A stretch of DNA of 64,000 bases from 2-12-FULL-60-25 sp003576745 (lineage in GTDB: Bacteria; Patescibacteriota; Patescibacteriia; 2-12-FULL-60-25): assembly GCA_030272835.1 (NCBI GenBank), contig SZOQ01000005.1, positions 62,001 to 126,000 of the forward strand, read 5' to 3'. This document shows, one piece after another, positions 1-6,735 of this stretch. Made by a program: the position numbers and the translations under genes. Numbering within the stretch: position 1 is the stretch's first letter; the number at the start of each line of letters is the position of its first letter. The notes under the pieces are model-generated. The model had not been told where the DNA came from, did no database searches, and was given only the letters and a program-made list of their open reading frames with translations.

Positions 1-225
1 CCAGTCCGTCGCATGGTTTATACTACCAATGCGATAGAGAACCTGAACCGGCAATTCCGCAAGGTGACAAAGACCACGACGGTCTTCCCGCATGATGATG
101 CCCTGATCAAACTGCTTTGGCTGGCGCAGGCGGACATAACGCAGGCGTGGGTACTTACAACGAGAAATTGGGGCGAGGTTATGGCTCAACTCAACATTCT
201 CTTTCCGGATCGGGTGCATTTTTAA
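1..225 (+). CDS. IS256-family transposase, C-terminal part (cut by window edge)
   Basis: Seen: an open frame from base 1 to a TAA at 223-225, giving about 74 residues with the block YTTNAIENLNRQFRKVTK, then a W-G-x3-AQLNILFPDR ending. Known: this is the C-terminal signature of IS256/mutator-type DDE transposases, where the TTNAIE-LN-R block lies near the last catalytic acidic residue; full proteins are about 400 residues. The start lies left of the window, so truncation by the edge cannot be told from true decay. It marks the left part of the window as a place where mobile DNA has landed. I could not recognise the right terminal inverted repeat in 226-287. Confidence 0.85.
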   Translation, partial: PVRRMVYTTNAIENLNRQFRKVTKTTTVFPHDDALIKLLWLAQADITQAWVLTTRNWGEVMAQLNILFPDRVHF

Positions 226-287
226 TCACCCCGTCCGCTGACCGACATTAATTAACTTATCCGGTCGGACGCCAAAATCCCGCACCC

Positions 288-324
288 AAAGTTAAAGCCG
301 CCCAATCGAGCGGCTTTAACTTTT
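288..324 (-). terminator. Strong hairpin terminator ending the defence operon
   Basis: Seen: a perfect 14-bp stem, AAAGTTAAAGCCGC (288-301) with GCGGCTTTAACTTT (310-323), and an 8-nt loop. It lies 5 nt past the stop of the last minus-strand gene (329). The stem ends in A/T runs on both sides, so it can also act on plus-strand reading out of the transposase. I infer a bidirectional intrinsic terminator that closes the operon running from 13,258 to 329. Confidence 0.8.
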
Positions 325-328
325 GCCT

Positions 329-802
329 TCAATGCACAAACTTAAGCAGAGATTCCTCAAGAATGTCCGGCTCGTCGGTACCGATACGATAGATTTTTCC
401 GTTTTTCATGGTGAGCTCGACCGCGTCAAAGCCGGAGATATTAAAAATCCACATCTTCGGCCAGAACCACAATCGGATGCCCCAACCGTAATACCAATGA
501 TTTTTTACCTTCCTGACTGTGGCGATCTCGGTGATCGGAAACTTTTTGCGGAAAATACCCCAACCAAAACGGATTCTCAAAAACCGTTCCTCAATAGTGA
601 CATTAAGTGTCACAAACGACGCCAGTATAAACAATATGGATGCCATTATGGCGGTAACGGCAAAATTCGCACCAGAATCAACTGAGGGAGGTTCAGCTCG
701 TGCCGTAATTTGCAGCCATGAAAAAAATACCAGTACAGCCAGCGTAATAACCAGCATCAGGTAACCAATTTGCGTGTGTTTGTATCCGGTCATATTTTTC
801 AA
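329..802 (-). CDS. Two-helix membrane protein with a PH-like domain, last gene of the defence operon
   Basis: 157 residues. Seen: two hydrophobic segments (about 12-32 and 47-68), then a soluble C-terminal half rich in beta-type patterns, with a WYYGWGIR-LW stretch and a later NISGFDAVELTMKNGK-x-YRIGTDEP stretch. That arrangement resembles small bacterial PH-domain (bPH) membrane proteins, but I do not know the exact family. The start overlaps the stop of the 102-aa gene by 4 nt (ATGA), so it is translationally coupled to the operon. In a defence operon a small membrane protein is often the membrane-damaging effector; here that is only inference. It could also be unrelated cargo. Confidence 0.7.
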   Translation of the reverse strand: MKNMTGYKHTQIGYLMLVITLAVLVFFSWLQITARAEPPSVDSGANFAVTAIMASILFILASFVTLNVTIEERFLRIRFGWGIFRKKFPITEIATVRKVKNHWYYGWGIRLWFWPKMWIFNISGFDAVELTMKNGKIYRIGTDEPDILEESLLKFVH

Positions 803-1107
803 TTCCCTGATTTGTTACGATGCTCTAATAATTTTTCAGCCGGAGAGATACCGCCGAGGACTTTGTGCGGAAAGTAATTCCAGGCATCACTGACCAGCTC
901 GAGCACATTTTCAATCTCAGTAGCGTCACCACCGCGATCGAACATGGCCACGACCTTCATCATGTCGTCGCTCTCTTTCTCGTTAAAAATAGCATCCCGG
1001 ACATGATCCAAAGTAAAATCACTTTCGGTTTCCCTGAGCATTTCCACAAGCTCCTGCTCGATCTCTTTCCGCCGTTCCAGAATTTGTTGTTTTGATTCGG
1101 CCTGCAT
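799..1107 (-). CDS. Hypothetical 102-aa protein in the defence operon
   Basis: 102 residues, charged, mostly helical by pattern. The C-terminal stretch reads AWNYFPHKVLGGISPAEKL; I believe similar N-[YF]-x-P-H-K-x-L-GG-x-SP-x-E tails occur in small hypothetical proteins and near the ends of some integrase-type proteins, but I cannot assign a family. It starts 11 nt after the stop of the cytosine methyltransferase and overlaps the next gene by 4 nt, so it belongs to the same transcription unit. Function unknown. Confidence 0.65.
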   Translation of the reverse strand: MQAESKQQILERRKEIEQELVEMLRETESDFTLDHVRDAIFNEKESDDMMKVVAMFDRGGDATEIENVLELVSDAWNYFPHKVLGGISPAEKLLEHRNKSGN

Positions 1108-1118
1108 ACGGGGGGAAA

Positions 1119-2144
1119 TTATATCCCCGCAGCCTGCAGGTGATTCATGATATTTGCCGATTGAACGTAGCTGAACTTCGGCGGCAAAGCATTGCCGATC
1201 TGAAGAGCAATCGATGTTTTGCTGGCATCTTCCGGAAACTTATACTCTGGCGGAAATGTCTGCAGCAGTGCCGCTTCCCGGGCCGTGATGGCGCGATTTT
1301 CTTTCGGGTGCAGAAAACGACCCTTTGACGGATTCAGGCAACCGCCGGTGATTGTTGTGGAGTAATCATCCCAGCGCAGCCTGCCATACACGTCATTGAA
1401 TCCGACATCTTTTCCTTTATGACATTCGAGTTCGAATTTTTTGGGCAAATCGTTGCGGCTGCCTCCGTTCTTAGGTGTGGCCTTTATGCGCTCCATGACC
1501 GCCTGAGTATGAGACGCGACTATTTTGTGAACAGGATCTTTTGTTTTTGCTACGGACTCTAAATGGCCTATCATGTCCCGCACGGTGACTTTTTCTCCGG
1601 TCGCAGGCGCGATATCGATATCCCCGAGCAATGATCCGACAACCACCAGCCGCTTGCGTCGCTGCGGCACACCGTATTGCTGGATGCTTACCGGCTTAAA
1701 TTTCGGGTTATACCCCAGCTTATCCAATTCCCGGACTACGTATTTAAATTGCGTGTAATTAACCAGACCGGGAACATTTTCCATCATGATCGTAAGCGGC
1801 TTCAGTTCCTTTACAAAACGCAGATATTCCAAAACCAGATTATTCCGATTGTCACGCTTGCTGCGTTTCTTGTTGAGCCGGCGCATGGATGAAAACCCCT
1901 GGCACGGCGGGCAACCTGCCAAAAGATGAAGCGGGCTTCCGTTCAGGATTTTTTTCACGTCGGCCGTGTTCACATCGCGGATATCGCCTTCAAATACTTT
2001 TGTATCGGGATGATTGAGTTTATAAGTCGCAACGGAATCCTTGTCGTTGTCAAAAGCGGCCGCCACTTCAAACCCGGCAGTCCTCAGTCCTTGGGACAGG
2101 CCGCCGCAACCGGAAAATAAATCTATTGCAAAATATTTTTTCAT
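1119..2144 (-). CDS. DNA (cytosine-5) methyltransferase
   Basis: 341 residues, usual length for the family. Seen in order: motif I FSGCGG (10-15, SAM binding), motif IV GCPPCQGFS (77-85; catalytic Cys81), motif VI ENVPGL (122-127), motif VIII QRRKR (161-165), a short variable target-recognition region, then a TITGG / R-x-LHP-x-ENR-x-IT-x-REAA block and the final IGNALPP motif X. It methylates C5 of cytosine in a DNA target I cannot predict. It overlaps the upstream receiver-protein gene by 4 nt. A Vsr nuclease lies three genes upstream, the usual partner for repairing T:G mismatches left by 5-methylcytosine deamination. No classical type II restriction enzyme is next to it. Confidence 0.95.
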   Translation of the reverse strand: MKKYFAIDLFSGCGGLSQGLRTAGFEVAAAFDNDKDSVATYKLNHPDTKVFEGDIRDVNTADVKKILNGSPLHLLAGCPPCQGFSSMRRLNKKRSKRDNRNNLVLEYLRFVKELKPLTIMMENVPGLVNYTQFKYVVRELDKLGYNPKFKPVSIQQYGVPQRRKRLVVVGSLLGDIDIAPATGEKVTVRDMIGHLESVAKTKDPVHKIVASHTQAVMERIKATPKNGGSRNDLPKKFELECHKGKDVGFNDVYGRLRWDDYSTTITGGCLNPSKGRFLHPKENRAITAREAALLQTFPPEYKFPEDASKTSIALQIGNALPPKFSYVQSANIMNHLQAAGI

Positions 2145-3589
2145 ACTGCTGTCGGGGTTGACGATGTTGCCGGCTTGGAAGCGACAGCTCCTGCGGCAGT
2201 AAAATCGTCAAGAACTTTTTTCAAAATATCTTTCATGTGTTCCGGATAGTCCGGAACACCGTTGCCTCCCATAGTATTCAAAACGTGCTGGATGACGGGA
2301 GTAAGAAAAGGTTCCGATATGGTGCAAAGTCTTTCGGCTCCGGACCAATAAGAATATTTCATCGGATCTTCTTTTTTCTGTCTGTCCGTGAAGCTGCTCC
2401 ATCCCGACGGCAACGTTATTCTGGTCGATACCAGATCTTTCGGGACGGCAATAAAATTTTTTGTACCGCCGTTTAACGGAACGAACGGGAGCACAAAGGG
2501 ACCTTCGGACAGCTCGCCGATTCTTCCCAACAGACTCGAAATCTTGCCGGGAATTTTATTGGGCTTTACGCACAGCGTAAGCCAATCCTTAAGTGTGGAG
2601 TTGGTCTGGTCGATTTCATGCAACGCCACCGTATTTATTATACCAAGATTTTTCTTCCAGAAGTAGCCCAAATCGCAGTCAGCTGACAATACCAGGGCAT
2701 AATTGCCGTTTATTTTGACGATGTCGCCGCGTCTGACCATTTCATCACCTGTCTGTTGGTGAAAATAAAGACGATACGACCAGACTTTTGCCGCCAACGA
2801 TTCATCCGGCGCGGGCGTGCCTGCTGCAGGTTCCGGAATTTCATCGACCAGATCATAAATTTCCTTTCCGGCGAGAGAGGTTCTGAACCGCTCAGTGAGA
2901 AAATCGACAAAATCCTTTTTACCGCCGTCTCCTACGACGATGTGGTTTTTGACATCGTTCAATGACGCCTTACCCATGTCCGACAGAATCTTGTCGGCGC
3001 TTTGTACGGCCTTTTTCCGTAGAGTACTTGCGAATTTGAACGAAAAATTATTCGCATACATCTGTTCGGCCTTTTGAAGAAGTGTATTTGTCTGATCGAC
3101 TCCGCCTACCGTTTTGTCTAGGTACTCAAGACGTTCCTTGTACTGCTGGAATTCCGGCTTGGCGAGGATGGCTTCGATCTCGGCTTTTTTGTCGGCTTTT
3201 GAAAATATAAAAACGAGACAAAATGTTCTGTCGAGAATTTCCTTGAGTATGCTTTCCGAGTCGGTACCGGAACCGGCCTGCGCACCGGGATACTCCCAAT
3301 CGAACACCACCAGATCGGAACGGAAAAATCCGTTATCTATTGTGTTTATGTAAAATGACGGATTGGTAAAAGCGAAAACTTCCCACTTCGGACTTATGCC
3401 ATCCGTATCTTTCTGATCCAACAGGGTCTGTGTAAGGTTTTTGATCACTTCATCCGTCCACGTTTCCTGATTCAAGAGAAGCTGCAGGTTTGACGCATTC
3501 AAAAGTTCGGAATCTTTTATCCCCGATGCCTGAGCCTGTGTCCCGGCGGCCGGAATATCGTTATCAATAATGCAGACGGAGTAACGCAT
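2141..3589 (-). CDS. Receiver-domain protein paired with the GHKL ATPase (putative defence signal relay)
   Basis: 482 residues. Seen: the N-terminal 140 residues look like a response-regulator receiver, with an acidic pair (D9, D11) after strand 1, DLVVFDWEYPG with D97 at the phospho-acceptor position, and an FIFSKADK strand whose K131 matches the conserved lysine. The loop between strands 1 and 3 is longer than in standard receivers. The C-terminal half is not a known DNA-binding output; it holds a GDIVKINGNYALVLSADCD stretch, perhaps a small beta-barrel. The gene ends in a 4-nt overlap with the methyltransferase gene and starts 5 nt after the GHKL ATPase gene. I infer a phosphorelay or switch partner of that ATPase. 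Output domain unknown. Confidence 0.7.
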   Translation of the reverse strand: MRYSVCIIDNDIPAAGTQAQASGIKDSELLNASNLQLLLNQETWTDEVIKNLTQTLLDQKDTDGISPKWEVFAFTNPSFYINTIDNGFFRSDLVVFDWEYPGAQAGSGTDSESILKEILDRTFCLVFIFSKADKKAEIEAILAKPEFQQYKERLEYLDKTVGGVDQTNTLLQKAEQMYANNFSFKFASTLRKKAVQSADKILSDMGKASLNDVKNHIVVGDGGKKDFVDFLTERFRTSLAGKEIYDLVDEIPEPAAGTPAPDESLAAKVWSYRLYFHQQTGDEMVRRGDIVKINGNYALVLSADCDLGYFWKKNLGIINTVALHEIDQTNSTLKDWLTLCVKPNKIPGKISSLLGRIGELSEGPFVLPFVPLNGGTKNFIAVPKDLVSTRITLPSGWSSFTDRQKKEDPMKYSYWSGAERLCTISEPFLTPVIQHVLNTMGGNGVPDYPEHMKDILKKVLDDFTAAGAVASKPATSSTPTAV

Positions 3590-3594
3590 ATGTT

Positions 3595-6312
3595 TTATTT
3601 CTTTTCGCTGATCGGACGTTCGGATGCAACCTTGCCGAAATCAAGGGTAAATTGCGCGCCGGTCATGGCCGATATCCGTTCCCGGTCCGTGGTGAGATAG
3701 ATGTCTCCTTTCATGCTTTGCATGTAGTGCTTGCATATATAAAGGCCGAGACCGCTCGGCGGCACTCTCAAGGAGTAACCCGGCTGGAACAGATACGGCA
3801 TTATAACTTCGTCGATTCCGGGTCCCGAATCGGCTACGGTTACCGTCCGATGTTTGGGATCGATGCGGATCTTTATTTTGCGGTTTTTGCGTGCCGCCAT
3901 TCCCAGCCAGTAAGAGCTGTTGTCGAACAGGTTGGAGAATATCTGAATAAGAGCGCCGTAACGTCCGTATACAGGGAAACTCTCCTTGGCGTTTACCTCA
4001 ACGTCTATGCCGATTTTTTCAAGCCGTGAACGGAATACATCGACTACGTATCCGATCGGTTTGGTTATTTCAAATTCGGCCTGCGCTTCGTTTTTTATTG
4101 CACGGAGCGGGCTAAGCCGTTTCAGCTCGGACTGCAGGGAAGCGGAAGCCTCTTTGAGATTTTTCAGCTTTTCCAAATCTGGCTTCTCGGACTTCAACAT
4201 ATGCGACACGCCTGCATAAAAGTTTGCGGCGATTTTGGCGATTTCATGCACCGACACCGCGACCGCCATGCCGTATCCCGCCTGCTCGGTCAGCAAATCC
4301 TGTGCCTCCTGAATCAGGTCAATGCTCTTTTGCAGATTTTTCAGCGAGTTGGACAGGTTGACCAATTTTTCTCCGCGCTCGCTTTTTTTGCCGATCGGAT
4401 CAAGTATTTTATACGGGTCTTCATCGACCGGATATTTTTCTTTGATCTGTCCCACCAAAGCAGCTCCCTGTTTTGCGTAATCCTTCAGGGCTTTCGGATC
4501 ACGGACAATGTCTTCCGTCAGATCGTTATATTCGTCGCGTTTGCCTATGAATTTTGTCTCTATGACCGTGGCAACGACGGCGTGTACAAGCTGCGTCAAA
4601 TCTTTAAATGCCCTGTTTTCTATCAGGCCTTCACGGTTTGTTTTATCGATAAGATCGATGTTTTTTGCCTGATCGACTTCCAGATTCCCCAGAATGTTGT
4701 AATAAGATATTCTGAAGCCTTGTTTGATATGCCGTTTGCTTAAATCCAGCCAATCAGTTTCCGCACCCCATTCTGCGGGGAAAATATTGATGCCGTCGCG
4801 GAATATGGAAATACCGCCGAATTTAGTCAGGTAATCTATGAAATCCTTTCCTTCGGGTCCTGTACTGCTGATCCACGGGTCCTTGCGGTACCAGACTTCA
4901 ACGTGCATATAGAAAGGTCCGCATTCCGGTTTACGCAATCCGTCTCCGTCCTGCTTCGCCCAGTAATCGAGTTTCGCTTTACGCAGGTCATAGTTCTTTT
5001 CTTCAGTTTCCTCCGCAGACATCGGAACGGTTTTGGGCGGCTGAAATTTCAGAGAGTATTCCATGATACCGTTTTCATCCACCAGGCCGTCAAACGAAAA
5101 TGTCGCCGGAAATGCGTCCGTCGGATTATCGCTTGGCAACATACCTATCTGGGGGCATTCCAGGTATGCATTAAAACCCTGTCCGGCCTTTGTATTTTTC
5201 GGTGACGGATTCGGAGAATTCAGACTTTTGATGGAACGGTGCAGCTCTTCCACGGTCTCCGCATCCCATGTGAATCCGTCTCTGCTGCCGTAAATAACCA
5301 ATTGTGTTCCTGATCCCTTCTTGCCGTAATCACGCGACGGACTTTGACGTGTCAGACTTACTCCGACGGTTTCCAAATCTTTTGCACCGTCTTCTCCGGC
5401 TTCAAACTTATCCCAATCAACTTCAAGCAGATATTCGTAATCGAGCTCACTCACTTTTGTTTTAAGCAATAATCGGCGTCCGAGCCGGTGTGACGCAAAT
5501 CTTCCGACACCCTTTTCTCCCAAGGGGATCCGGCCGCCGCGTTCCTTTTTTATTTCCGAAACCAGTTTGTCATACGATCCGAGCTTGCCCTCTGCGGCTG
5601 CTTTTTGCCGCTCTTGCCTTATGCTTTCTTTAACCGCGGTCTTTATCGTTGAAGCCGGACGCAACCAGCCGTTCTCGATTACATCGCGTGTCATACCGGA
5701 ACCGTCATCCTCGATCACAATTACCGGGCCAGGCAGGTCCGGGAAAAGATATTCGGATTTGTCGACCGCTTTTAATGAGGGAATATTTTCAATACGTACA
5801 CGGCAATACGATGCACCAGCGTCATATGCGTTTTTGATGAGCTCCAGGATACCGACTTTTTCCGAAGCGATAAGCTGCTCTCCGAGGACTTTGATAAGAT
5901 GCGCATCCGCTCTGAAGTTCAATCTGATTTTTCCGTCCAGACATATTTCGTCCAGCAGCAAGGGCGGAATTTTACGCACTGCATTCTGGGCGTTGTAGTG
6001 AGGCGATGCCGACTCACGGATTTTTCCCTTATCGTCCTTAAACGGTACCGGCTCGACAAACGGTTTATAGTCGGTAATCTCCACGAAATAATGATCGGCG
6101 TCTTTCTTGTCCTTTGTCGGCTGTGCCAGAATTTTACCGTAGCCGAAATAGACGCCCTCGCCGCTCTTTGCCGGTTCATAATAGACAAACTCAACCGGTG
6201 TATTTTTGAACTGGCTGATGTACTTACCCGGGAAATGATAAAAGCGCCCGACAAAGTCGTTGTATTCGCTGTTTTCCCTTGATTGTGTAAGCACCAGGCA
6301 GTTTCTTTGCAT
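3595..6312 (-). CDS. Large double-GHKL ATPase, paraMORC/histidine-kinase-like
   Basis: 905 residues with two separate Bergerat (GHKL) ATP sites. The first is MutL/Hsp90/MORC-like: ELIKNAYDAGA (157-167), EDDGSGM (201-207), GEKGVGRFA (265-273). The second, at the C-terminus, is histidine-kinase-like: an SVHE stretch with His689 in a predicted helix, a degenerate N-box NLFDNSSYW (from about 794), ADSGPGI (827-833), PSGLGLYI (852-859). The first 95 residues carry YHFPGKY and VYFGYGKI, like PUA/EVE-type domains that read modified bases (inference). Iyer, Abhiman and Aravind described MORC/paraMORC GHKL proteins in restriction-modification islands; the present layout fits that theme. I infer a sensor whose ATPase state drives the receiver protein encoded 5 nt downstream. 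Confidence 0.75.
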   Translation of the reverse strand: MQRNCLVLTQSRENSEYNDFVGRFYHFPGKYISQFKNTPVEFVYYEPAKSGEGVYFGYGKILAQPTKDKKDADHYFVEITDYKPFVEPVPFKDDKGKIRESASPHYNAQNAVRKIPPLLLDEICLDGKIRLNFRADAHLIKVLGEQLIASEKVGILELIKNAYDAGASYCRVRIENIPSLKAVDKSEYLFPDLPGPVIVIEDDGSGMTRDVIENGWLRPASTIKTAVKESIRQERQKAAAEGKLGSYDKLVSEIKKERGGRIPLGEKGVGRFASHRLGRRLLLKTKVSELDYEYLLEVDWDKFEAGEDGAKDLETVGVSLTRQSPSRDYGKKGSGTQLVIYGSRDGFTWDAETVEELHRSIKSLNSPNPSPKNTKAGQGFNAYLECPQIGMLPSDNPTDAFPATFSFDGLVDENGIMEYSLKFQPPKTVPMSAEETEEKNYDLRKAKLDYWAKQDGDGLRKPECGPFYMHVEVWYRKDPWISSTGPEGKDFIDYLTKFGGISIFRDGINIFPAEWGAETDWLDLSKRHIKQGFRISYYNILGNLEVDQAKNIDLIDKTNREGLIENRAFKDLTQLVHAVVATVIETKFIGKRDEYNDLTEDIVRDPKALKDYAKQGAALVGQIKEKYPVDEDPYKILDPIGKKSERGEKLVNLSNSLKNLQKSIDLIQEAQDLLTEQAGYGMAVAVSVHEIAKIAANFYAGVSHMLKSEKPDLEKLKNLKEASASLQSELKRLSPLRAIKNEAQAEFEITKPIGYVVDVFRSRLEKIGIDVEVNAKESFPVYGRYGALIQIFSNLFDNSSYWLGMAARKNRKIKIRIDPKHRTVTVADSGPGIDEVIMPYLFQPGYSLRVPPSGLGLYICKHYMQSMKGDIYLTTDRERISAMTGAQFTLDFGKVASERPISEKK

Positions 6313-6316
6313 AAAT

Positions 6317-6733
6317 TTATATTCCGCTTAAACCGGAAAATGCCGCGGATAATTTTTCCGAGCATCGGCCGGGGTTACGGTTTATCTCATGACCCCAAAA
6401 TCTTACGACCTTGATTCCTGATTTGCGCAGTTCGGTGCGTACGGTTTTGTCCCTCGATATATTGCGTTCAATCTTCTTTTTCCAGAAGTTCCGGTTTGTA
6501 GCCGGCAAGGAACCGCATCGCGGGCAGCCGTGCCAAAAGCAACCGTCGATAAAAACGGCAATTTTTGCTTTCGGGAAATATATGTCCGGCTTCCCGGCGA
6601 CATTCGCATGTGACCTGAAACCTTTTATTCCGGAACTGCGGACGATTTTTTTGAACGTCTTTTCCAGGCCCGTATTCTTTCCTTTGATGCGGGACATGTT
6701 TTCACTGCGTTGTTTTTGCGTAAGTCTGTCCAT
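6317..6733 (-). CDS. vsr: Very short patch repair endonuclease (Vsr family)
   Basis: 138 residues, normal length. Seen: the family opening SRIKGKNTGLE (E24), GKPDIYFP with the catalytic Asp50, and FIDGCFWHGCPRC with His68 and the zinc-binding cysteines, then the RD-x-L-G-x-VVRFWGHE end. Known: Vsr nicks 5' of the T in T:G mismatches that arise when 5-methylcytosine deaminates, and it normally travels with a C5-methyltransferase, here at 1119-2144. It sits between the Res-like gene (2 nt away) and the GHKL gene (4 nt away). In some systems Vsr-like nucleases also act as the restriction enzyme; with no other type II nuclease here, that is possible. Confidence 0.93.
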   Translation of the reverse strand: MDRLTQKQRSENMSRIKGKNTGLEKTFKKIVRSSGIKGFRSHANVAGKPDIYFPKAKIAVFIDGCFWHGCPRCGSLPATNRNFWKKKIERNISRDKTVRTELRKSGIKVVRFWGHEINRNPGRCSEKLSAAFSGLSGI

Positions 6734-6735
6734 AA

